A stretch of 64,000 nucleotides of DNA. Origin: Arcuatula senhousia. Taxonomy: Eukaryota > Mollusca > Bivalvia > Mytilida > Mytilidae. Shown here piece by piece: positions 27,101 through 42,100 of this stretch (positions are counted from its first letter, which is position 1; the number at the start of each line of letters is the position of its first letter). The stretch covers positions 73,877,022 to 73,941,021 of the forward strand of contig OZ020306.1 in assembly GCA_963971305.1 (NCBI GenBank), written 5' to 3'. The translations under genes were made by a program, and so were the position numbers. A model generated the notes under the pieces. The model did no database searches and had not been told where the DNA came from. It worked only from the letters and a program-made list of their open reading frames with translations.

Positions 27101-30100
27101 TTGCCTTTAATGGTAAAAACCGATATCTATTTTTTTTCGCCCATAATTCAAAGCTACATATTCTGTAATATTGACATACATGGTGTTATTGTTCTGTGCA
27201 GACACTTACTAGAGATGATGTTGCTCGTCGAAGGTAGTCAATTTAATTAATATACATGCATCTGAATCTGATAAAATAAGACGCAAAGCCAATACAGCTT
27301 TAGTAGCTGATAGAAGAACCTTTCCTGGGGTCAGCGCACTGTGTTTATTCAAGTAGAAAATCTTGTCAGGAAAGGAGTTCATGTATTGGTTGCATTTGGA
27401 TAGCGATGAAATAAAATGCTCTGGTGTTGTTGGTTTCATGTCGGTGTTATGATTTTGTTCGTCTGGCAGCCTTTCTACTTGACAGAATGGATTTGCTTCT
27501 TTGGTCTAGCGGTAATGATAAAAGCTTTCTCCTTAACCGAGCATTAGACCAAGGTTATAAGAAAATACGTCTCGTGCGATCTAAACAAAAATCTTTTTCG
27601 TTATCAGCCACTGCTAGAAAAATTCAGAATCATGTTAGACGAAATGGTTAGTTCTTGCTTTGATTGGTGTTTGGTTGGTTGTTGTACTGAGATGATCACC
27701 TTAGCATCCTTAATATGTATTCACAAACCTGTTGTGTATTGTATAACTACCGGGACAAAAGATCGCAATTGAAGGGTGTGGTTTTGTGCGCCTTAAAACC
27801 TGGTTTAAGCCACCATTTCTTTTGGCATGCCTGTACCAAGTCAGGACCATTGCGATCTTCAAATTTTCCGGTATGTCTTCCTTGTTTTTTTATGGACGTT
27901 TAAGATTGATTCTTCAAGTTCGGTAATTTTGTATTACTTTTATTTTCTGTCTGTAGCTGGTCATAACACTTTGTAAAGGACGTTATCTTAATTACAGGAG
28001 TATTTTTATCTGAATGAAACAGAGGCGCCGATGGTTGAAAGTTTTATGGCTAAGAAGACCTAGTAAGTATACCCAAGTGCTTTATCTACAAAAGAATCCC
28101 AACTTGGTTTTAAACAATTTGCATTTTGGTTTTATAGCTACAACGAGAATTGGTAGTCTTGCCTGTTTTCCATTACGATAATTGTTATATTGTTTTCTAT
28201 CTACAAGAGCCAACTTTACTCACCTGAGTTTTACATGAAATAAAAAAAAAATCACATGAAATTCACCCAAATCGAGCAATTCGTAAAACTCGCATGTAAA
28301 AAGTTCAAGTGAGTTTCATGTAAAATGAGCTTTCACGTGAAATTATAATGAATTTCACGTGAATTTTACGTCAAATTATTCGCATAAATTTCATGTTCTT
28401 ACATGTAAGACGGTATCATATATCAATATATTTTTTTTATAAACTTTAAGATAAGTCTAGTGGTGACCATTTATTTTCGCGAATTTCTATTCCTCGCGAA
28501 ATACGCAAAAGTCAGTTGGTTTACATTACCCCACCAAGAGTTTATATTTATTTACAGCAGAAGTATCAAGCGATGTTTAGCTGTAAACAACACTATAACA
28601 TACCCCACAAAGAGTTTATATCCTGACAGCTGCAGAAGTGCAAAGCCTTATATATGTCAGAAACCAGAAGGTAGGAGTTTTTCTCTGTTTAAGTTGAAAC
28701 TTATTTATTTATCATGGATTGAGAAACAAGCTTAATCTTTATGTAAATTTGTCTTCAGTTTGCAGTTTGCAGATATGAGCCTTCTCTTTTCGAGCTGTAC
28801 TAAGGGGTTTTAAAGGTGAATGGGTATTCGAAACCGATTAAAGCACAAGCCTATTATGCACATATACAATAAAATCGGTGCTTTAGTTGGCTTCCATTTG
28901 CCCTTCTTTTGTAAAGAATTACATATTGATAGTTTTAGTTTTTCGACCTACCAATTATTTTCTATCAAATGCTGTTGATAAGTTACTTCTCAAATATGCA
29001 TATTTTTGAAAATAACCGTACCACCCCTAGTAAGGTGAGTTCACATAAAAAATGGTTTGGGTAAATATTTGTGTTCTGATACGAAAAAGTAAATCACAAA
29101 AATAGGAAACAGATACAAAACAGAATCCCAACTGGTGTACTCTTTTCTTCCTTGGACAAAACATACCCTATTTAAATGCCTAACCAAAACCAAATTTACG
29201 TGAATCTTGGTAGGTTTGCTGGTCTCTTGTGAACTCCTCCAGGTGAGGCTTACCAGGTGTGAATGCAAAAAAAAATGTTACAAAACCAATTAATTTAGTT
29301 ATGCTGTACATGAATGTGTCAAAGAATTACTGCTCATCAGAGCATTTAGATTTTGAGATTTAGATCAAAACATTGGATGGTAAAAAAGTCTATTGAAAGA
29401 AAAACAAAAAACGTTCAAACCGGGATGTCAAATGCAGCACCGAGGATATCGACCATGTGTTTATTATTGCATGCTCTACAAGAAAAGGAAATTTGTGCTT
29501 TTTTTTTGCCAAAATATAAGATAAACGTGACGACTTTACCTTCCCTATTATAAATTTCCCTTTTCTTGAAGGAGATGTTCCACTAGCGCCGTCATACGGG
29601 GTTTACATTTCACAGTTAGTAAGATATGCTCGGATCCGCAGTTGTGTTTCTGATTTTAATAATAAAAACCGTTTTATTACTGAAAAATTATTAAAACAAG
29701 GTTATCGATACCACAAATTAGTAAAATCTTTTTCTAAATTCTTCCACAAGTATCGATCTCTTATTGAAAAATTTAATTGTACACGTCACTTTCTTAAAGT
29801 GAAAGAAATATCACATTCTGAATTTTATGGTTATGTTTTTTATAAAGCTCACAAATTTTAAGCAATCCAATAGAAATGAAAAATTGGCTTCAAAATTTAT
29901 TATGGAAAGGATATGAAATGAATATCTTGGTTAAATCTTTGAATTTAGTGTTTTTTGGCAGAAATATTGAAAACTTGATACTTGCTTTAAAACTTCCATA
30001 AACAATTTTACTATTGTCATTTTTAAGCATTATAGCGATCAAGCGTGTCGGTTTTGTGTGATGACACTTCACTAAATCATTATTGTTTGAAGTGTTGTGT

Positions 30101-33100
30101 CGGATTTTAAAATCGATTGATGATTCTCAGCTAGCTGTCAGTAACAGCGAGTGTTCTATAGAAAGTTCCTTTATCGTCCTTCTGTTTGTTCTTGTTTTTT
30201 GTCTTAGGTTCTCTCTAGTAGAATTGGACTTTGATCGATTTGATTTTTATTGTGTGTTTAGTTTTTGTGCTTTGTCTAGGAACATTGATAGGGGGAAGGT
30301 TGGGCCGGCCCAAAAAACTAGTTTAACCCCGCCACATATTACATGTGCCTGTCATAAGCCAGGAATCTTTGACAAAGCTTTCGTTTGTACTTGTCTTTTT
30401 GATGTTTTCTGTCCCTTGTTTAAGAAGAGGGTCTATCTGTGACTATTTCAGGGCTGGATTTGAATTATATGCATCTTATTTAGACCATGGACCTATTGCA
30501 GAACCACCAGCAGTGCCAAATGGCCTCGTTAAAGGCTGCTGGCGGTTGTCCATGGTGGTTTTTCTAAATTGCCGTTTAATTGTGGGCTGTGTCGCGTACA
30601 CTTATTCCACATCACTTTATTTTCTATTAAGGGCTCGGTCTAACGAGCAGGCATGTAATTGAAAAAGTATAACAAATCATGATATATCCATCCATGGGTG
30701 TATTTTTGGATACCCTAGGGATGTTCAAACACAAACACAAACTTATTGCTAGTAAGCACCAATGAAATAAACAAACGGAAATGAAAAGATATTAACGAGA
30801 CTAAGTTCGACTGATATTATGCAAATCTTTTTGGAATAAGATTGGGCTGGGGAATGATTTTCATGTTCACGATGTTTGATGTTTTTGGTAAAATCCGTAT
30901 ATTTTACATGTATATGTAAAGACAGTTACACATAACACCAGTCTATGTGTTATAATATTTTACAGGTATATGCAAAGATGGTTACATACACCAGTCTATG
31001 TGTTATAATATTTTACAAGTAAATGTAAAGGTGGCTACATATAACACCAGTCTATGTGTTATTTTATGTTACAGGTATATGTAAAGATGGTTACATACAA
31101 CACCAGTCTATGTGTTATTATATGATAAAGGTATATGTAAAGACAGTCTATGTGTTATTATATTTTACAGGTATATCTAAAGAATTTTACATACAACAAA
31201 ATTCTATGCGTTATTATATTTTACAGGTATATGTTAAGAGGCTACATACAAAACCAGTCTATGAGTAATTATATTTTACAGGTATATGTGAAGATAGTAA
31301 AATACAAAACCAGTCTATGTGTTATTATATGTTACAGGTATATGTAAAGACAGTTACATACAACACCAGTCAATGTGTTATTATATGTTACAGGTATATG
31401 TAAAGATGGTTACATACAGCACCAGTCTATGTGTTATTATATGTTACAGGTATATGTAAAGATGGTTACATACAACACCAGTCTATGTGTTATTATATGT
31501 TACAGGTATATGTAAAGATGGTTACATACAACACCAGTCTATGTGTTATTATATGTTACAGGTATATGTAAAGATGGTTACATACAACACCAGTCTATGT
31601 GTTATTATATGTTACAGGTATATGTGAAGATGTAAAGATGGTTACATACAACACCAGTCTATGTGTTATCATATGTTACAGGTATATGTAAAGATGGTTA
31701 CATACAACACCAGTCTATGTGTTTTTATATGTTACAGGTATATGTAAAGATGGTTACATACAACACCAGTCTACGTGTTATTATATGTTACAGGTATATG
31801 TAAAGATGGTTACATACAGCATTAGTCTATGTGTTATTATATGTTACAGGTATATGTAAAGATGGTTACATACAACACCAGTCTATGTGTTATTATATGT
31901 TACAGGTATATGTGAAGATGTAAAGATGGTTACATACAACACCAGTCTATGTGTTATCATATGTTACAGGTATATGTAAAGATGGTTACATACAACACCA
32001 GTCTATGTGTTATTATATGTTACAGGTATATGTAGAGATGGTTACATACAGCATTAGTCTATGTGTTATTATATGTTACAGGTATATGTAAAGATGGTTA
32101 CATACAGCACCAGTCTATGTGTTATTATATGTTACAGGTATATGTAAAGATGGTTACATACAACACCAGTCTATGTGTTATTATATGTTACAGGTATATG
32201 TAAAGATGGTTACATACAGCACCAGTCTATGGGTTATTATATGTTACAGGTATATGTAAAGATGGTTACATACAGCACCAGTCTATGTATTATTATATGT
32301 TACAGGTATATGTGAGGATGTAAAGATGGTTACATACAACACCAGTCTATGTGTTATCAGATGTTACAGGTATATGTAAAGATGGTTACATACAGCACCG
32401 GTCTATATGTTATTATATGTTACAAGTATATGTAAAGATGGTTACATACAGCACCAGTCTATATGTTATTATATGTTACAGGTATATGTAAAGATGGTTA
32501 CATACAGCACCAGTCTATGTGTTATTATATGTTACAGGTATATGTAAAGATGGTTACATACAGCACCAGTCTATGTGTTATTATATGTTACAGGTATATG
32601 TAAAGACAGTTACATACAACACCAGTTTACGTGTTATTATATGTTACAGGTATATGTAAAGATGGTTACATACAGCACCAGTCTATGTGTTATTATATTT
32701 TACAGGTATATGTTAAGAGGCTACATACAACACCAGTCTATGAGTAATTATATTTTACAGGTATATGTATAGATGGTTACATACAACACCAGTCTATGTG
32801 TTATTATATGTTACAGGTATATGTAAAGATGGTTACATACAGCACCAGTCTATGTGTTATTATATTTTACAGGTATATGTTAAGAGGCTACATACAACAC
32901 CAGTCTATGTGTTATTATATGTTACAGGTATATGTAGAGATGGTTACATACAGCATTAGTCTATGTGTTATTATATGTTACAGGTATATGTAAAGATGGT
33001 TACATACAGCACCAGTCTATGTGTTATTATATGTAACAGGTATATGTAAAGATGGTTACATACAACACCAGTCTATGTGTTATTATATGTTACAGGTATA

Positions 33101-36100
33101 TGTAAAGATGGTTACATACAGCACCAGTCTATGGGTTATTATATGTTACATGTATATGTAAAGATGGTTACATACAACACCAGTCTATGTGTTATCAGAT
33201 GTTACAGGTATATGTAAAGATGGTTACATACAGCACCGGTCTATATGTTATTATATGTTACAAGTATATGTAAAGATGGTTACATACAGCACCAGTCTAT
33301 ATGTTATTATATGTTACAGGTATATGTAAAGATGGTTACATACAGCACCAGTCTATGTGTTATTATATGTTACAGGTATATGTAAAGATGGTTACATACA
33401 GCACCAGTCTATGTGTTATTATATGTTACAGGTATATGTAAAGACAGTTACATACAACACCAGTCTATGTGTTATTATATGTTACAGGTATATGTAAAGA
33501 TGGTTACATACAGCACCAGTCTATGTGTTATTATATTTTACAGGTATATGTTAAGAGGCTACATACAACACCAGTCTATGAGTAATTATATTTTACAGGT
33601 ATATGTATAGATGGTTACATACAACACCAGTCTATGTGTTATTATATGTTACAGGTATATGTAAAGATGGTTACATACAGCACCAGTCTATGTGTTTTTA
33701 TATTTTACAGGTATATGTTAAGAGGCTACATACAACACCAGTCTATGAGTAATTATATTTTACAGGTATATGTATAGATGGTTACATACAACACCAGTCT
33801 ATGTGTTATTATATGTTACAGGTATATGTAAAGATGGTTACATACAGCACCAGTCTATGTGTTATTATATTTTACAGGTATATGTTAAGAGGCTACATAC
33901 AACACCAGTCTATGAGTAATTATATTTTACAGGTATATGTATAGATGGTTACATACAACACCAGTCTATGTGTTATTATATGTTACAGGTATATGTAAAG
34001 ATGGTTACATACAGCACCAGTCTATGTGTTTTTATATTTTACAGGTATATGTTAAGAGGCTACATACAACACCAGTCTATGAGTAATTATATTTTACAGG
34101 TATATGTATAGATGGTTACATACAACACCAGTCTATGTGTTATTATATGTTACAGGTATATGTAAAGATGGTTACATACAACACCAGTCTATGTGTTATT
34201 ATATATCTGGATCTAAAATGAGGAGGGCACATGCTGAGACTGTATGTCTGATCCAGAAATCCAGATTAGTAGAAATAGACAGGTAACAAAAATCCAGATT
34301 AGTAGAAATAGACAGGTAAATAACAAAAATCCAGATTAGTAGAAATAGACAGGTAAATACAATCCAGATAAGTAGAAATAGACAGGTAAATACAATCCAG
34401 ATTAGTAGAAATAGACAGGTAAATAAAATCCAGATAAGTAGAAATAGACAGGTAAATAAAATCCAGATAAGTAGAAATAGACAGGTAAATAAAATCCAGA
34501 TTAGTCGAAATAGACAGGTAAATAAAATCCAGATTAGTCGAAATAGACAGGTTAATAAAATCCAGATAAGTAGAAATAGACAGGTCAATAATGTATGATT
34601 ATCATTCAATAAGCTCTATATATCGACTGGAGTCTTATTCTAAAACAACCAAGGATTTACTTGAAGACTATGATAGAGAAAATGGAGGAAGAAAATACAG
34701 ATAAAAAGATAATGACGTTTTGTCAGAAAGGGTTAAAAGTTTTTTGATCATAAATTTTGAAAAGAATAAATTCGTTAAAGGACTCGATGAGCACTAAAGC
34801 AACATTAATTTTTAGCAACATCGATGTTGTCAAAATAATCTCCACTTAATTTCTTCTGCACGCAACTCGCCGAATAACATTTTTTTTGTATATTTAACAT
34901 TACAATGATTCTTTACCAACTGAATTAGTGTTAGTTTGTACCTGCAAAAGCACAACATGCATAGTTACAACAATATCTTAAGAGGAAATAATTGACAATT
35001 ATAAGTCTGTCATTTCTAATACTCCGATTCATAATATTGATATTCTATAAATGATTCTAGAAATGATGTCAATCAAATGGATTTTCTAAGAATTTGAAGA
35101 ACTGGTAATGAAGATTTTTAATTCCTAATCAGGAAAAAATCCAAATTCTTTGATAAAATATATTGTAGAAATATTTCGGGAAAATCAGAACCAATTATAT
35201 TCTAAACAAATCGAACTAGATAGTATTATTTTCGAGAAAAAAGTGCAAAAAATGCTGCACCATGAAAGGAGGACAAACGAATTCAACATCGGTAGATTCC
35301 GTGAAATAAAGTGAATAAGGTATTTTATACCTCTGTTTACAAACAATACATATCTCAGATAACCCGTTTTCGTAAAACTTCCCGATGTCGAAGAATTGTA
35401 TTGATAAATTTTAATTAGCAGTATACCGAAGTTGTTATTTATATTCATTCTCTGTACCAATAAAACAATACCCTCGTTCAATAAACCCCAAAGTGGTTCT
35501 GTTTGACTACATTAACCCACATTGCAGGGATTGTCATCGTTTCATTGATCATTTTGTACATTTTGTTGCCAACTAGCACACATTCAGACCCCACAAAACA
35601 TGAATAAGAAAGCTCAATAAGTTAAATAATGGGTCAGACAAACCGGACATTTTATGCTGGAGTGGGAGATGAAATTCATTTTCTTCTCCAGTGTTCAAAA
35701 CTAAGCAAAGAAAGATCTAAATTTCTGCAGGAAATATATAATATTTATAATAACTTCTGTAGATTGGATACCACTTCCCAATTCATCTGGCTATTATCAT
35801 CTGAAGACCGGATAATTTTAAATAAACTTATTGATTTCTTACAATTAATTAACAATGAAAGAAATAAAATTCTTGACGCATGAATTTGACCATGGATTTG
35901 ACCAACACTTAATCGATCTTTGGCAACGTGACGGGTGTGCTATAGCAAGCAGGAACTGCTTACTCTTCCGGAGCACCTGAGTTCACTCTCGTTTCGACTT
36001 GAGTTCGCGTTGCTGAATGCGGTTTTGTTGTTATGTGTGTGTGTTTTATGTTGTTGTGTGGTTTGTTTTGTTGTGATGATTTTTTGTCTGCCGGTTTTGT

Positions 36101-39100
36101 CTTTGTCTTCACGGTTTTATGATACTGATTACCTCTTTGGTACACCTTTGCTTCTTTAAATTATCCGTTTAAATTTCAAAATTGTTTAAACCCTAAGGTT
36201 CTTCCTACCCCAGACATATGTTGATCATCTTAGTAATAATTTGGTTCCCCAGTTTGGTATTTTGGGTTTTACTGTTCTATGCTCTTCATAATCATAATGT
36301 GTTTGGCATTTTCAATATTTTTGGAAGAGCGCCTCTGATGAGTCTTGACTAGACGAAACGCGCGTCAGGCGTAGAAAAAAATTATTGTCTGAAACTTTGT
36401 TGTCATTTGTATTTTGAAGAATTTTTTCTGTATAAAATTGACCAAAGTACTTCAAATTTTAATCAAAATCTGACATTTTTAGCAATTACGTCCCCTCTTT
36501 CACGAACCTCTGGATCCGCCCCTGCCTGCTGTAAAGATATTATATTCAAAGTCGGTAAAATTAAGTTTTAGAATGTCAATTATGCACATATATGTATTTC
36601 ATTCCTTTTTTTAACTAACACAAATGAAAGGTTCTAGGTCTTGGGTGATGTCAGTGTCTTCTTGATGAGTATACATTGAACTCTTTCTTGAATTCTCTAC
36701 AAAATAAAATCACTTACATCAGTTGAAAGTTTAATTTATACCGACGCAGCAAGTTTTCAATGGATAACTTAATACACTTTGATGATTCTTATATTATTCA
36801 TGTTTCATACCTGTCCAGTACTAAGAATTTTTTTTATCAAGATATTAATAAAATCTGAAGATTTTCACATTAGTTGATGATTTTCACATTATTTGTGTCC
36901 CTTACCGAAAAAATAGGCCTTCGGCGAACATGTGCTGCAAACTTACGGCAAACTTTGCAGTAAATATGCAGCGCATATTTGCCGCAAGTTTACGGCGATG
37001 AATTTACCATGCAAATTAGGTTTGCCGCAAACTTGCGGTGAACAATGATTATGCAAATGAAGCTTGCTGCAAACTTGCGGTGAACAATGATATTGCTTGT
37101 GGCGAATGTTTCGGTGAACATTGTAATAAATATAGGTTATCTCCGGTGAATAAGCAGCGATTCTTCTGGCGCGCAAATATTTATCTTGATACAAATGTAT
37201 TCTATGACCTACATAAAGTTCATTGTGTGCATTATAACTTGATTTCAAGTAATTTTTATCAGTGAAAGTTTACCAAATTTAATTTAAACAATTTTAAGTT
37301 ATTAATTTCTTATATACTTAATATTGCTATATACATGTAAATGACTATCATGAACATAACATGTAATTATTTGAGAAAAAGTAATAATAAAAATATATAG
37401 TGGATTAACTTGTAGATATTAATTAAGAAAATAATAAGTCAAATTATATTTTATATATAATTTTAAAGCTTCATGCACAAAACTTACTTAATGATTCAGT
37501 GTTGAATAAATCCTTACATGTTGCACACATAATATTTTGTAACTGTTTTGTTGCACAAATATGTCACTTTTCCATTAATTTTCAGTTATGTCATGTTTGT
37601 TTCATTACATAGAAGTATATTGTTTGTTCATATCAATAAGAAGGCAAAACATCCAACAATTATACTGAACATAATCCATAATTTCCACAATATTTAAGCA
37701 TGTTCAAAACAAATGCATGACCTCTTTCTTCTGAGATTCAAATGTAATTGTGGAAAAACAACAAGAACCAATCAGATTCAATTTTCTGGTGAACTTTTGG
37801 CAAATACAACTATAAATATAATTAAATTTTACTGTGAACTTTTGGCAAATAAGATTATTCTATTAAAGCATTCTGGCAAGCTTTCGGTGACTATTTCTTA
37901 CTATTAGAGTTTGTGGCAATCTTTCGGTGAACATCAGAAATGTTTTAGCAATCTTCTGGTAATAATAAGGGTTTTGGTAAACTTGCTGCAAATTCACCGT
38001 AAAATGATCCAATGTTCACCAAATGATTGCAACTTATGGCAAACAACCTGCGAACTGTTGTGGTAAGCAAATTGTTCACCGTACGTTTGCTGCACACTTG
38101 CTGCAAACTTGCGGCAAACATTTCAGTTTGATAAGGGGTTTTATTTCAGTGCAAGTAAATCTTCATTCTTGGTCAACATATTAAAGAAGGAAGAAGTTGA
38201 TGAAATTTGGATAGGATTAAAAAGTAAGTTAATCAGATTTAATTGCTTAACATATAAACTACCAATGTGGTTGTTTACCAAACTGTTTAAATCGTTTTGC
38301 TGTATATAAATGACTTGAAATTACGACCGCAAAAACAAATGTTAAGAGTTTTTGTGTTTTTTTTTCTTCAAAAATACGTGCTTTCATAATTTTAGGAAAA
38401 TAATTAGAATCATTATGGTTAAACTACTGTTAAATTTCTAAAATCAAATATTAATTCTTGTTTTCCTTTTTTTTTATCTCTTGAAGTGTAAACACTAACA
38501 TAAAACAGCGTAGAACATTGATAGTAAAAAGATACAGCTTTATGTTTTGAATAAAATAACCGTTAAAAGTTTGTTTATGTTTATTTGATAATCGGAATGT
38601 CACCTAACGCTGTTTATTTTAACGTATGAGGGAGCACCTCGCTATTACTTCTCTTTCTGTTTAGAGCAGGGCAATATTTGGTACTGGGGAAGCACAGGGG
38701 AACAACCAGCTCTAAATCGATGGGCAGTTGTCGGACAAGACAATAACCAGACCATGTACGACTGCAGCTATATGGATATAAGTAAGCTAAAATATATAAA
38801 ACTGTAAATTTAGTGTCATACTGGACATGATGACCTCAAGTCTTTACCATTTAATCCCATACAGTAAGAATGTAAAAATGCGAATCTTGTACATTAACGT
38901 GTCTAGAAATTTATCCCTTTACAAATTAGCAAATGCTGAAAACAAACGAATCACACTACAGCCAACCATGTATACCTTTTTGATTAATTATGGGAGGACT
39001 TAGTTGTTTACAAAAAACCCAAAACATTTATTCGTTAATATTCCTTATCAGTAAGACATGTAAAGAATGTTTTAGTTACAAGCTAGGACTGTAATTTGTA

Positions 39101-42100
39101 GGAAATGATGGAGCATGGAATAAGAATTATGATTGTGATACAAAGTTAAGATTTGTCTGTGAGATACCTGTAGTGACCAGCTTTACTACTGAGCAACCTT
39201 CTACAACAAGTACAAGTAAGTGTCACAATCCAAAGCTAATTATGAGTCTTATGCACCAAAAATTAGTGTTTTTTACAAAGCAAAATTTTGCCTCTCCCCA
39301 ATTACCAAAACTGAGTGTTTTAAACCAGAGGTAAATCTTAGCCACATGAACCGCAACTAGGTGTCTCTTTATTCAAAGATTGGTATTTGCACCATATACT
39401 AATACTACAAGAAATTGTTTCGACAAAGAACAATTTGTTGGGCCTAAATACCACAAGTAAATGGCTCAACGCAGAACAAGTTATTGTATACATCTACCAC
39501 AAACAAATGTCTTAATCCTGAACAAGTTGTTATCCATATATACCACAAATAATCCTAAGCAAGTTGTTGTTACCATGTACCACGAGTAAGTGTCTCAACC
39601 CCCAAATCAGGTTGTTTGCCTCATCTACATAATTCAGAGTAATGCATTGTACCTTGATGCATGCAAAATATCCGATATGCTATGTCAAAAAAAAAATAGA
39701 GCTGCTACTGGTGCTTAAAATTTCAAACCATTTGGCAACAATGTTTGCTTTTCTTTTCCGTGATCTTTTATTTATTTTGTAGCGTGTTTTGATCTATATA
39801 ATGTCGCAGGTATACCTTTTAGCCCCATAAAGAAGACCAGAAAACCTTTCCATAAAATGAAAGAATACATCAAAGCTTTTGTCCGTGTAAATGAATTCCC
39901 CTTAGATTGTTCTATCACAAGCTTACATTTCTAATTTAGTCCCTAAGTCTGCCGTTTTAATTTCATTATTTAATGCTCTCAATATTCATATTAACTTTGG
40001 CATGCTAATTTTTTTTGCATGAGCACCTCTGTTGAGTTTTTAAAGACGAAACTAGCAATACACTAAACAAAATTTATTGCATGGAACTTTGATGTAATGC
40101 TAGAAAACGCTATACCTTGGAGTCTTTTATTTGCATGATATAACAGTTAAATGTTGTTTTACAAATTGATACATGGAATAATCACACTTTAGTTTCATTA
40201 TTTGCCCTTTATCGTCTTTTCTTTGTTCAAGCAACTTTTATCCTCTATATTTGAAGCCCATTAATGTCCTCTTGTATCGCTCCAGGGATTATGAGTGAAA
40301 ACCCCTAATCGGCATGAAATTCAACTATCAGTAAATGTCAAACATATACACCTGGAAAAAAGTAAAGCACCCCTAGACTTTTTATGCTTTTATGATTTGA
40401 AATAATTGTTTATTTCCATGGGTTTGGTCAGTTTTAATTCTTCAATATGTGACTGGAAGGATGCAAGCTTTCAGTTTAAAGCACATTTTTGCCTTGAAAA
40501 GCGGGAGATAACTCTTTAGGAAATAAGACGCAAAACTGGTGGTAAAAAACAAGGATTCCAGCAGTCAATATAGCTAAAGGTGGACATATTCTAAATTGAC
40601 TATTTGACGATACAGTATCAATCTTTTGATTATGATTTACCCTTTCGAGTGCGATTTGACAATGAATTAAAAGTTTCGAGCTTCAGGGGACCATACTTTT
40701 AGGAGACCATGTTTATGTACATAGGCCACCCTTTTTGCAATGTCGTGTTATGTAAATAAACGATGTCTTTTTGTTTGTTACAAGCATGTTAAATTGGGCT
40801 TAACAGTGCATATTTTAGTTTGCAAAACAAATTTACAATGATTATTAATTAAATAATGGTTAATAATACCCCCTTCACATATACGAGATTTCCTTACGAG
40901 TTCTTACGAGTTTTCAACTCTTGATCGATCGCAAAGACTCGTAAATCACTCTTTGTTACTCGTAAACAGGTCTTTCTAGCTCGTGTGCAATCGTAAGAAC
41001 TCGTGAAAGTTTTAGGAGAATTTTTGACATGTCAAAAATCCTCGTAAGACTTTTACGAGTTGAAAAAACAACAATGTCATAATTTAACTCGTAAACACAT
41101 CGCAAATAACTCGTAAAGAGCTCGTAGAGATCGTAAATGACTCGCCTTTACTCGTAACTTACTCGGGAAGACCTCACAAAGGAATTCTTTTACGAGTGGT
41201 TTGCGAGTTAGTTACAATATCATCTCCAATATCGCATTTCACTCGTAAAAACGTCGTAAAGGCACCGTAACATGCTCGTAAACACTTCGAAAATAAAATT
41301 CGTATCGTCTCTGGACGGGAGTGCGAAAAATTTTCGCACAACTGACGAAATCGTGACAACTCGGAAATAGATCGTAAAAGGTTGGTAGAAAATCTCGCAA
41401 GAACTCGTAAAACTATAAATTTTGATAATCGTAACAACTCGTAAGAGAATATCGTATATGTGAAGGGGGTATAAAAAGTGTTTTGAAAGTGTGTGATTTT
41501 AAAAAATCATGTAGGTGATTAACTTTTTTCCAGGTGTATATATAAAATCAAAAATCAACCGAACAGAAACCAACAACGCAAACTCAAATCGTAACGAGAA
41601 TGAACTCAAAACTTGTGTTTAATTCTGACAATTTCTCGCGAATCAGGATTGGCACGCGAACATTGACTTTACATCAAAATTTCTTTCATGACATTACACC
41701 GTCATGGATCCTTTAGACCTACTATCACTGGCAGGAAGTCAGATTATACCTGTTGTTGAAAGTTTGTGACCTGTGAGTCATAAAACTCTGCTGTAATAAA
41801 ATATACCTGATGCAATAATGCAGCTGATATCGTGTACATATAAATATTTCATCAAGAAAATCCAAGGTTACCTAGGTTACCTGACGCCCTAAATAGACGT
41901 GTACACTACTGTGAGTTGTACTACAAGCTGTGGTGATCATCGATCATGTATGCTTTTAATTTTTGATAATAATTTTGAAAAGTTAGGTGTTCGTGTTAAT
42001 TCAGTAATTATAGTGATATAATAGAAATATTTTAACGTTTGGCTGGTTTATATTTATATCTCGATGGCTGGTTTTAACAACATTTGAATTTAATAATTAT

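Noticed and set aside
27424..27651. 75-codon frame as an exon or gene
   Set aside because: It has no CTLD features or fitting splice borders; at most a weak retroelement resemblance.
30898..34286. Several 60-70-codon frames reading ICKDGYIQHQSMCYY repeatedly
   Set aside because: They are tandem copies of the exon-9 start in array C; the unit (56 bp) shifts frame at each repeat and only the last copy continues into a CTLD.
22162..34595. CRISPR-like regular arrays
   Set aside because: The repeats are contiguous without unique spacers, lie in introns of a eukaryotic gene and derive from exon edges.
34199..34609. 136-codon minus-strand frame with repeated LFLLIWILFTC, resembling a membrane protein
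   Set aside because: It is the reverse complement of array D, whose unit is a multiple of three in most copies; the hydrophobic look is a base-composition effect.
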